Assembly (NCBI GenBank): GCA_030038885.1 | Contig: JASHQY010000004.1 | Coordinates: 1-8,074, forward strand | Direction of reading: 5' to 3' | Origin: Thermoplasmata archaeon | GTDB lineage: Archaea; Thermoplasmatota; Thermoplasmata; Lutacidiplasmatales; UBA184 | DNA length: 8,074 nt | Shown here: positions 1 through 6,237 of the stretch, in pieces | Position numbering within the stretch: the first letter of the stretch is position 1 | Layout of the letters: each line of letters opens with the position of its first letter | The notes under the pieces: generated by a model | What the model was told of the DNA's origin: nothing | The model's input: the letters and a program-made list of their open reading frames with translations, nothing else | Database searches by the model: none | Translations under genes and position numbers: made by a program

Positions 1-2
1 TG

Positions 3-1595
3 AGCGGGGACGGCGACGGCGTGGCGCTCGTGAGCACGGTCAACTCCTACCTCGCGGACGACGTGGCGACCGCGATCTCCGGCGACGCCTACTTCGCGCT
101 CGCGGACGCGGACAGCGTGCTCACGGCCGACCGGGCGACGAACGTCGGGTACGGCTTCTACTCGGGCGGCGCGACCGGCACGACGTTCGCGGACGACCAT
201 GTCACGAACGCCACGGACGCCGGCGCGGTGTTCGAGCTCGACACCGGCGTCAGCTTCGAGAACGGGAACGTCAGCGACTCCGCGATCGGGTTCGTGCTCG
301 ACGGCGGGACCGACACCAACGTCAGCGGCAACTGGTTCGGGGACGACGCGGACGATTTCGAGATCAGCCTCGACGACGCGCACGGCGCGACCGTCTACTG
401 GAACGACTTCGTCGGCGGCGGCGGGTGGATCTTCGACCCCACCGGGGGCACGGTCGGGTCGATCGCCTTCGATGCCGGGTACCCGGGCGGGGGCAACTAC
501 TGGAGCAACTGGACGTCGCCGGACGTGGAGCACGGGCCGGACCAGAACCTGCCGGGCGGAGACGGGATCGTCGATGATCCGCTCGTGATCAGCGGCGCGT
601 ACGTCGACCAGTACCCGCTGACCCGGCCGCTCGACCTCGCGAACCTCACGCTCACGTTCCTCGCGATCGGGCTCCCCGCGGGCACGGCGTGGGGGGTCGA
701 CGTCGCCGGCGTCGGCTCCGAGACCACCACCGCCGGATCGATCGGCGTGTGGCTGGGGGCGGCGGCGTGGGCGAACTACTCGTACTCGGTGTCCGCTCCC
801 GCCGGATGGACCGCGCTCCCCGCGGCCGGGACGATCGCGTACACCGCGGGGCTCGAGACCGTCGTGATCGAGTTCCGCGCGGTCACCTACAACGCGACGT
901 TCTCCGCGACGGGGTTGCCGTCCGGGACCCCGTGGAGCGTGAACGTCAGCGGCACGCTCTACTCGGGCACCGGCCCCTCGATCACGGTACCGCTCCCGAA
1001 CGGCACCTACGGCTACACGGTCTCGGCCGTGAACGGGTACTCGCGCTCCCCCGCGTCCGGCACCCTCACGATCCAGGAGAGCGCTCCCCAGGTCGCCGTC
1101 GCGTTCCAGGCCTACACGTACTCCGTCACGTTCTCCCAGGTGGGGCTCTCGAACGGCACGGTGTGGTCGGTCACCTTCGGCGGAACGACCCTCACGTCGA
1201 CGACCCCGACGATCACGTTCGCGGTCGCGAACGGGACGTACGTCTACCGGATCGGGAACGTCTCCGGCTTCTCGGTCGTTCCGGGGAGCGGCGTCCAGAT
1301 CGTCGCGGGTCCCGGGGCGAGCGTCACGGTCGCCTACCGCGCGACGCCGTCGTCGACATCGAACCTCCTCCTCTGGGTCCTCGTCGCCCTCGTGGTGATC
1401 CTGGCCGCGCTCGTGATCGTGCTGCTCATCCGCGGCCGTGCGAAGCCGAGCAGCGCGCCCGGCGTCGCCGGATGGACGCCTCCAAGCGGTGCGACCGGCG
1501 CGGCGCCCGCCCCCACGCCCGAGGCTCCCGCACCGCCGACGCCCGTGCCGGCCGCTCCCCCCTCCCCTCCGCCCCCCGATTGGAAGGAGACCTGA
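3..1595 (+). CDS. Cell-surface beta-helix protein with tandem repeats and C-terminal membrane anchor (5' partial)
   Basis: The frame is open to the left edge, so the true start and signal peptide lie outside. Residues are numbered from the GTG at 21. Residues 1-205 have short repeating turns rich in G, D and N (for example GDAYFALADADS), the pattern of a right-handed parallel beta-helix of the NosD/CASH type. They end in the typical closing stretch NYWSNW (159-164) followed by DGIVDDP and YPLTRPL. Residues 209-442 are three tandem domains. Residues 448-470 form one hydrophobic helix followed by RGRAK, then a Pro/Ala-rich tail ending DWKET, so the bulk is outside and the tail inside. Twelve N-x-S/T sequons lie in the outer part and none in the tail. 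I infer an adhesin, S-layer-associated or polysaccharide-binding role; no catalytic site is evident. NosD homology does not imply copper handling here, since no nos genes are nearby. It ends 68 bases before the zinc-ribbon gene on the same strand. Confidence 0.82.
   Translation, partial: SGDGDGVALVSTVNSYLADDVATAISGDAYFALADADSVLTADRATNVGYGFYSGGATGTTFADDHVTNATDAGAVFELDTGVSFENGNVSDSAIGFVLDGGTDTNVSGNWFGDDADDFEISLDDAHGATVYWNDFVGGGGWIFDPTGGTVGSIAFDAGYPGGGNYWSNWTSPDVEHGPDQNLPGGDGIVDDPLVISGAYVDQYPLTRPLDLANLTLTFLAIGLPAGTAWGVDVAGVGSETTTAGSIGVWLGAAAWANYSYSVSAPAGWTALPAAGTIAYTAGLETVVIEFRAVTYNATFSATGLPSGTPWSVNVSGTLYSGTGPSITVPLPNGTYGYTVSAVNGYSRSPASGTLTIQESAPQVAVAFQAYTYSVTFSQVGLSNGTVWSVTFGGTTLTSTTPTITFAVANGTYVYRIGNVSGFSVVPGSGVQIVAGPGASVTVAYRATPSSTSNLLLWVLVALVVILAALVIVLLIRGRAKPSSAPGVAGWTPPSGATGAAPAPTPEAPAPPTPVPAAPPSPPPPDWKET
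645..1346 (+). repeat. Three tandem ~78-residue extracellular domains (GLPxGTxW repeats)
   Basis: Within the surface protein, three units start with an alternating beta-strand and share an anchor: GLPAGTAW (residues 217-224), GLPSGTPW (298-305) and GLSNGTVW (375-382), numbered from the GTG at 21 and spaced 81 and 77 residues. Units 2 and 3 also share a central NGTY-x-Y (327-331 and 404-408) and a later G(Y/F)S...P.SG segment. Unit 1 has ANYSYSV instead, so it is the most diverged. Such repeats are common in secreted Thermoplasmata proteins and are probably Ig-like beta-sandwich spacers. Confidence 0.8.
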
Positions 1596-1634
1596 AGGGC
1601 GTTCGGCCGCGGGTCCTCGTTCCCGGCGTCGAGC

Positions 1635-1643
1635 GGAAATACC
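1635..1643 (+). promoter_or_regulatory. Possible TATA element for the zinc-ribbon gene
   Basis: The run AAATA at 1637-1641 is the only A/T island in this gap of very GC-rich DNA. It lies 23-27 nt before the ATG at 1664, the distance expected if transcription starts at or next to the ATG (a leaderless archaeal mRNA). No clear ribosome-binding site precedes the ATG, which fits. It suggests the gene has its own promoter rather than relying only on read-through from the upstream gene. Confidence 0.35.
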
Positions 1644-1663
1644 GACTCGCGTAGGGTCCCGCG

Positions 1664-2248
1664 ATGTCCTCGGTGACGTGCCCGAACTGCGGCGCTCCCC
1701 TTCCTCCGGGGGCGGGCTTCTGCTCGTACTGCGGCCGCCCGGTCGTGCCCGCCGCCGGTCCGCTGCCGTCGGCCGGCCCCGCGGCGTCATCGGTTCCCCC
1801 GGCCCCGACGACGGAGTACGCTCCTCCAGCTCCGGCCCCCGCCCCCCGCCGCCGGGTCCGATGGGTCGTGGTGGTCGTCGCGGTCGTGATCGTGCTGATC
1901 GTCGCGACGGTGGTCGCCGCGTACCTGCTCTTTCCCGCGCCCCCGATCCAGGTCGAGGGGATCAACATCTACGCGCCGGACAACGTCTGCGGCCTGAACT
2001 CGAACCCGATCGGGTACTACGGCTTCAACAGCTCGACCAGCGCCGTGCAGACGCTCGAGTTCGAGATCCCGAGCTTCAACGCGACGAGCTGCTCGATCGT
2101 CTCGGTCGTAACGAACACGTCGGGGTTCCTCGTCACGCCGTCCGGGCTCCCGCTGTCGATCCCCGGCGAAGGGAACGGCTTCCTGAACCTCACGATCACC
2201 TCGCCGTCGTCGCCCTTCACGGGCCTCCTGAACCTCGTCTTCGCTTGA
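1664..2248 (+). CDS. Zinc-ribbon single-pass membrane protein with small ectodomain
   Basis: This 194-residue protein starts with a zinc ribbon: CPNCG (C6, C9) and CSYCG (C20, C23), two CxxC knuckles ten residues apart, the short form found at the N-terminus of many archaeal membrane proteins. A linker rich in Pro and Ala (about 25-61) leads to RRRVR and a single hydrophobic helix at 67-89. Arginines just before the helix place the zinc ribbon inside and residues 91-194 outside. The ectodomain has C109 and C143, which could form a disulfide, and four N-x-S/T sequons (N122, N139, N151, N175). It looks like one compact beta-rich domain that I do not recognise. The ATG is preferred because it precedes the first knuckle and has an A/T island 23-27 nt upstream. 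The gene follows the surface-protein gene on the same strand. The zinc ribbon may bind a cytosolic partner; the actual role is unknown. Confidence 0.85.
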   Translation: MSSVTCPNCGAPLPPGAGFCSYCGRPVVPAAGPLPSAGPAASSVPPAPTTEYAPPAPAPAPRRRVRWVVVVVAVVIVLIVATVVAAYLLFPAPPIQVEGINIYAPDNVCGLNSNPIGYYGFNSSTSAVQTLEFEIPSFNATSCSIVSVVTNTSGFLVTPSGLPLSIPGEGNGFLNLTITSPSSPFTGLLNLVFA

Positions 2249-2250
2249 AC

Positions 2251-2266
2251 CGACCCCGCGGGGTCG
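2251..2266. repeat. 16-nt perfect palindrome after the zinc-ribbon gene stop
   Basis: CGACCCCGCGGGGTCG is its own reverse complement and begins two bases after the stop codon at 2246-2248. As RNA it can fold as a 6-bp stem with a CGCG loop. No T-run follows, so it is not a standard archaeal terminator. It may be a 3'-end stabilising hairpin, a protein-binding site, or chance in GC-rich DNA. Confidence 0.5.
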
Positions 2267-2392
2267 CGTGTGCGGACCGCGACGGACCGGCGCGGAGCGG
2301 GACCTCCACCGCCCTCTCTCCGAGGGGCGCCCGGGGGGGCCCGCGACCCGGGCCCTCGGCCCGCGCGCGGCGCCGGGCGCCGGACGGAAGGC

Positions 2393-2398
2393 GTTTTC
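2393..2398 (+). promoter_or_regulatory. Possible TATA-like element for the metallopeptidase gene
   Basis: The only A/T run in the gap is TTTT at 2394-2397, which lies 24-27 nt before the GTG at 2421, the usual archaeal TATA-to-start distance for a leaderless transcript. It is the main local support for that start codon. The element is short and far from the TATA consensus, so the call is weak. Confidence 0.25.
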
Positions 2399-2420
2399 CG
2401 CTCGGGGGGGTCGCCGACGC

Positions 2421-2954
2421 GTGCCTCCGGGACCGAAGCTCGTCGCGACCCCATGGAGGGTCCGGATCGCTCGCTCGGCCCCGACGCGGCTCTACCCGTT
2501 CGAACGGTTCTTCCGCGGATTTCAGAACGTGCCGGCGGTCCGGTCGCTGTTCGGGCGGTCAACCGAGCGGGTGCTGCGCGCGCAGCGGGTCGAGTTCTAC
2601 TCCGCGCGCTTCGGCTACATGAGCACGAGCGACGTCGACGGCCACCTGATCATCAGCCGCCACTACCTCGAGCGCGGCCGGCTGCGGAACGTCTACCTCG
2701 ACCTGGTCCACGAGCTCTGCCACGTGCGCCAGTTCCGGCGGAAGCAGCGGCTGTTCTACCCGAAGCTCAGCTACGTGGACGCGCCCTCCGAGATCGAGGC
2801 GTACCGGATCACGGTCGCGGAGGGCCGCCGGATCGGGATGTCCGACCGGGAGCTGGTCGAGTACCTGCGGATCGAGTGGATCACGCCGGTCGAGCTCCGT
2901 CGCCTCGCGCGACGCATGGGGCTGAAGCTCCCCCGGTCCGCGCGGCGCCGCTGA
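2421..2954 (+). CDS. Small minigluzincin-like zinc metallopeptidase (HExxH)
   Basis: Starting at GTG 2421, this is a 177-residue protein with no signal peptide or membrane helix, so probably cytosolic. The catalytic motif is HELCH at 97-101, inside the hydrophobic context YLDLVHELCHVRQF. H97 and H101 would bind zinc and E98 would be the catalytic base. Downstream, SEIEAYR (123-129) supplies a glutamate third ligand, most likely E124 by analogy with the ExxA pattern of gluzincins. The preceding segment (FGYMS...DVDGHLIIS) fits the beta-strands that normally pack against the active-site helix. Size and motif order match small single-domain gluzincins (minigluzincins), though I cannot name the exact family. 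The open frame extends upstream to 2268, but that extension reads as Arg/Pro/Gly-rich filler, and TTTT at 2394-2397 favours 2421. An ATG at 2453 is out of frame. Substrate unknown. It converges on the propeller gene across 126 bases. Confidence 0.78.
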   Translation: MPPGPKLVATPWRVRIARSAPTRLYPFERFFRGFQNVPAVRSLFGRSTERVLRAQRVEFYSARFGYMSTSDVDGHLIISRHYLERGRLRNVYLDLVHELCHVRQFRRKQRLFYPKLSYVDAPSEIEAYRITVAEGRRIGMSDRELVEYLRIEWITPVELRRLARRMGLKLPRSARRR

Positions 2955-3080
2955 CCTCCCCGACGCCGCGGAGGACCGGCGGGGCGCGCCCCCGTTCGGA
3001 CGCCGGGGCGCGGCGGCGTGCGGGCCTCCCGCCCCGGCGGGCGGAGAGCGCGGGCACTCCCGCCTCCCGGGATCCGAGCT

Positions 3081-6000
3081 TCAGTTCGCCCGGGTCCGCT
3101 TCGAGTACTGGACGAAGATCAGGACGGCCAGCACGCCGGCGAGGACGATCAGCCCGACGACGATCCACGGCCACGCACCGGCGCCCGAGTTCGACGGCGC
3201 CGTGGAGGTCACGACCGAGACCGTGAGGGTCGTGCTCGCGCTCGCGACGTGGCCGGCGCTGTCGTTGACCACGACCTGGGGGAAGTAGGTGCCGGCGCTC
3301 GCCGGAGCGCAGACGATCTGCGCGGCGTCGGCGCCCACGCACCCGCTCGGGAGGCCCGAGTAGACGTAGGTCAGGGATCCGGAGTAGCCGCCGCTCACCG
3401 TCACTTGGAGCGTGCTCGAGCTGCCGAGCAGGATCGCGGCGGGGACGGCGGTCAGGGTCGCCGACAGCGGGGCGGTCACGATCAGCGAGGCGGTCGCCGC
3501 GGCGGTCGTTCCCGCGCTGTCCGTCACGTTCACTCCGACCACGAACGTCCCGGTGGCGGTCGGCCGGCACGCGAGGCTCGACTCGTTCGCGCTCGAGCAC
3601 CCGGCGGGGAGCGTCGAGTACGCGTACGAGAGCGGGGGGCTGCCGCCGGCCGCGGACGCCGTGAGGAGCGTCGTGCCGCCGATCATCAGCGTCGCCGGGT
3701 CGGCGGAGAGCGTGACCGAGAGCGGCCCGGCGCGGGCGACGACCGTGAGCTCGGCGACCGCCGATCCCGACGGCCCGCCGGCCTGCGTCACATTGACCCC
3801 GACGAAGTACGTGCCGGCGACGGTCGGCGTGCACGCGAGCACCGCGGTATCCGCCGTCGCGCAGCCGGGCGGCAGCGTCGAGTACGCGTACGTCAGCACC
3901 CCGGTGCCGCCCCGCACGCTGGCCGAGAGGGTCGTCGTCTCGTTGGTCTGCACGGTCGACGGGGTCGCGGTGAGGGCCACGGACAGCGACGACGGCGGGG
4001 TCTCGGGCGGCCAGCCGAACTCGTACACCGCGCCGGGGATCGTCCCGGAAACGAACGCGGTGCCGGTGTCGGAGTCCCACACGAGGTCGGACAGGGCCTG
4101 GCCGAAGCTCGCGCTGCCGAAGTACGTGCGGTTGGAGGCGTTGACGAACGCGAGATCGCTGACCGAGGAGTCGGCGAGGGCGCCCGGCTCCGTGACCAGC
4201 AGGGTCTCGTTCAACGGGTCGTACGCGACGAACAGCGGGTGGAGCGTCCCTCCGAGGGCGATCTCGCCCTCGGCCGCGTCCTCGCTCGCCGAGATCACCG
4301 AGAGCGTCCGGTCGTAGGAGTTCGCGACGTAGAGGTCCTGGGTGCTCGGATCGTAGACGATCCCGACCGGCTCGTCGCCGACCGGGATCCAGCGGACGAC
4401 CGCGTCGGTCGCCACGTCGATCGCGGCGACCGTGTTGTTCGCGGAGTTCGTCACGTAGACCTGGTCGTTGGTCGGGTCGAGGGCGAGCCCGACCGGGTTC
4501 GGGCCGACCGAGATGTTCACCGGGGCGCCGGGCGCCCCGGGCGTCACGACGCCGACCTGCCCGGACGCGGAGTCGGCGACGAGCAGCGTCTGGTCGGCCG
4601 TGTCGTAGAGGAGACCGGCGGGATCGGCGAAGTACTCGGACGGAAGGTAGGCCACGGCGAACGTCGAGGCGTTCACGACCGCCACTCCGAAGTCGATCCC
4701 GTAGTCCTGCTCGAAGTCGACGTAGATCGTGTCGTTCACGGGGTCGTACGCGACCGATCCGGATTCCCAGGCGACGTTCGTGCCGGTGTAGCCGATGTGC
4801 ACCGAGCGGGCCAGCGCGTCGGTCACCTCGTTCACGACGTCCAGCGTCCCGGTGTTCCCGTCGTACACGTAGATCGCGGAGTGGCGCGCGCTCACCGCGA
4901 TCCCGAGCGGGAGGTTCTCGAGCGCCGGTCCGCCGAACACCGAGTTGTTGCAGATGCAGATCTCCGTGAGGTTCGTCGACGCGTCGGAGGTCGGGTTGCT
5001 GTCGACCGCGAGGAACCGGGTGAGGTTGGTGTCGTAGGCGACCCCCGACATGCCGGCCTCCTCGCCGATCGGTCCCATCGTCGAGGTGTCCTGGGCCGAC
5101 GTCACCGAGTGGGACGGCGCGGGCGCGTACTCGAGGAGCTCGCCCTGGGCGTACGACGCGACCCGGAGCGAGTCGTTCGTCGGATCGATCGCCATCCCGT
5201 CCGACATCGAGGCGGCGCCCGGGACCGCAATCGAGCCCACGTCCGTGTTGGTCGTGGTGTTGATGATCGCGAGGCCCGGGGCGAGGTCGTTCACGTAGAG
5301 GATCTCGTTCTCGGGATCGTAGAGGAGCCCGTAGGGATGCCCGGGCTGCGAGACGGCGATCGAGAAGGAGTCCACCGGTCCGCTCTGGCTGAACGACGTC
5401 AGGTTCGACGTTGCCTGGTTCGAGACGTAGAGCTGGCCGTTCTGCGCGTCGTAGGCGATGTCGGTCGGGGCGTCCCCCACCGGCACGCTCGCGAAGTCGG
5501 TGTCGTTCGTTCCGCCGACGACCGAAACGTTCTCGGACTCGAAGTTCACGACGTAGACGTCGTTGGTCTCGTTGTCGTAGACCAGCGCGTCGGGCTCCGC
5601 CCCGGTGCCGACGGTCGCGAGCGGGACGTACGTGCTCGCGTTGTAGACCGTCACGTAGTTCGTGGTCCCGGAGGTGCCGCCGGTCACCCACATCGTGTTC
5701 GTCAGGTTGTCGTAGGCGACCGCGCTCGCGACGCCGCCCGGGAGGACCCGCACGCCGAGCCCGGTCGTCGGGCTGACGACCTCGACCCCGACCAGGCCGG
5801 ACGCACCCCCCCCGACCCACGCGGTGAGGTTGAGCGGATCGTAGACCACGGAATCGGGGTACCAGTCGGCCGCGGCCGGGGAGTAGCCCGGGAAGGTCGT
5901 CTCGTTGAACAGGTCCAGGGTCGCGAGCACCGAGCCGACGGCGGCGCTCGTCAGCGTGGGTGCGACCGCTCGGTCGGTCGCCCCCGGCGCGGCACCACCG

Positions 6001-6125
6001 GACGGGCCCGAGGTACCGGTGGCAAGCCCTCCGCCGAGCGCGGCGGCCATCGGGCTCAGCACGACGATCGCGGACAGGGCCCAGACGAGCGCGAGCGCTC
6101 TCGGGGCCCCTCGCACGCTCCGCAC
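3081..6125 (-). CDS. Secreted 14-blade YVTN-type beta-propeller protein with Ig-like repeats and membrane anchor
   Basis: This 1014-residue surface protein starts at a GTG. Residues 1-30 are a signal sequence: arginines, then a hydrophobic core (ALALVWALSAIVVLS). A second in-frame GTG three codons later is also possible. Residues 90-705 contain 14 blade signatures of the form (V/I/L)xYDPxNxxxYVxN, for example at 95, 182, 268, 459, 548, 590 and 634, spaced 42-51 residues. That is enough for two seven-bladed propellers. Residues 712-970 are three Ig-like repeats. Residues 984-1005 form a membrane helix followed by YSKRTRAN, a basic cytosolic stop. About 25 N-x-S/T sequons lie between the signal and the anchor. 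YVTN-type propellers are common in archaeal surface layers; a binding, adhesion or S-layer role is inferred, and no enzyme active site is visible. The gene stands alone with 112 bases upstream to the glycosyltransferase stop. Confidence 0.88.
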   Translation of the reverse strand: MRSVRGAPRALALVWALSAIVVLSPMAAALGGGLATGTSGPSGGAAPGATDRAVAPTLTSAAVGSVLATLDLFNETTFPGYSPAAADWYPDSVVYDPLNLTAWVGGGASGLVGVEVVSPTTGLGVRVLPGGVASAVAYDNLTNTMWVTGGTSGTTNYVTVYNASTYVPLATVGTGAEPDALVYDNETNDVYVVNFESENVSVVGGTNDTDFASVPVGDAPTDIAYDAQNGQLYVSNQATSNLTSFSQSGPVDSFSIAVSQPGHPYGLLYDPENEILYVNDLAPGLAIINTTTNTDVGSIAVPGAASMSDGMAIDPTNDSLRVASYAQGELLEYAPAPSHSVTSAQDTSTMGPIGEEAGMSGVAYDTNLTRFLAVDSNPTSDASTNLTEICICNNSVFGGPALENLPLGIAVSARHSAIYVYDGNTGTLDVVNEVTDALARSVHIGYTGTNVAWESGSVAYDPVNDTIYVDFEQDYGIDFGVAVVNASTFAVAYLPSEYFADPAGLLYDTADQTLLVADSASGQVGVVTPGAPGAPVNISVGPNPVGLALDPTNDQVYVTNSANNTVAAIDVATDAVVRWIPVGDEPVGIVYDPSTQDLYVANSYDRTLSVISASEDAAEGEIALGGTLHPLFVAYDPLNETLLVTEPGALADSSVSDLAFVNASNRTYFGSASFGQALSDLVWDSDTGTAFVSGTIPGAVYEFGWPPETPPSSLSVALTATPSTVQTNETTTLSASVRGGTGVLTYAYSTLPPGCATADTAVLACTPTVAGTYFVGVNVTQAGGPSGSAVAELTVVARAGPLSVTLSADPATLMIGGTTLLTASAAGGSPPLSYAYSTLPAGCSSANESSLACRPTATGTFVVGVNVTDSAGTTAAATASLIVTAPLSATLTAVPAAILLGSSSTLQVTVSGGYSGSLTYVYSGLPSGCVGADAAQIVCAPASAGTYFPQVVVNDSAGHVASASTTLTVSVVTSTAPSNSGAGAWPWIVVGLIVLAGVLAVLIFVQYSKRTRAN
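3216..3992 (-). repeat. Three tandem Ig/PKD-like domains, each with a CX9C cysteine pair
   Basis: In the propeller protein, residues 712-797, 800-884 and 886-970 are homologous units: a SVxLTAxP opening strand, LTYxYSxLPxGC, then C(T/R/A)P and GTY/F..VxVN.(T/S). Cysteines are C755/C765, C843/C853 and C929/C939, always ten positions apart, so each unit probably has its own disulfide. Units 1 and 2 still share a 19-base identity (AGCGTCGAGTACGCGTACG on the plus strand, 3610-3628 and 3874-3892) at an 88-codon spacing. This reflects duplication, codon bias on a conserved peptide, or both. The units likely form a stalk lifting the propellers off the membrane. Confidence 0.8.
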
Positions 6126-6163
6126 GGCCCTGGCCGTACCCCCGTACCTATCGGGCCCGAGGA

Positions 6164-6172
6164 GGATTTGAG
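6164..6172 (-). promoter_or_regulatory. Possible TATA-like element for the propeller gene
   Basis: Read on the minus strand this is CTCAAATCC, the clearest A/T patch in the 112-base gap. It is about 40 nt before the GTG at 6125, so a start site about 25 nt downstream would leave a short leader of roughly 15 nt. A GGGGGT run within that leader could act as a weak ribosome-binding site. Confidence 0.3.
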
Positions 6173-6237
6173 AGTTGTCCTCACTCCCGTGGCGTCGCAG
6201 CGGCCCCGGTGCGAACCAGCTCGGCTCGGACGCCGGC

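Noticed and set aside
3..620. A copper-handling NosD protein
   Set aside because: The beta-helix type matches the NosD superfamily only in fold. There are no nos genes nearby and the protein continues into surface repeats and an anchor, so only a general surface role is supported.
2268..2420. Upstream extension of the metallopeptidase to an ATG- or GTG-like start at 2268
   Set aside because: The added 51 residues are Gly/Pro/Arg-rich with no conserved feature, and the A/T island at 2394-2397 supports the GTG at 2421.
1438..2622. Long plus-strand frame spanning the zinc-ribbon and metallopeptidase genes
   Set aside because: Arg/Pro-rich shadow; the zinc ribbon, membrane helix and HExxH motif are all in other frames.
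2955..3080. GC-rich hairpins between the two convergent genes (for example GCGGG-CACT-CCCGC at 3050-3063)
   Set aside because: Stems are only five base pairs, no T-run follows on either strand, and such pairs are expected by chance in this composition.
2881..5820. A second minus-strand open frame of over 900 codons overlapping the propeller gene
   Set aside because: It is an out-of-frame reading of the same DNA, dominated by R, G and D with no recognisable domain.
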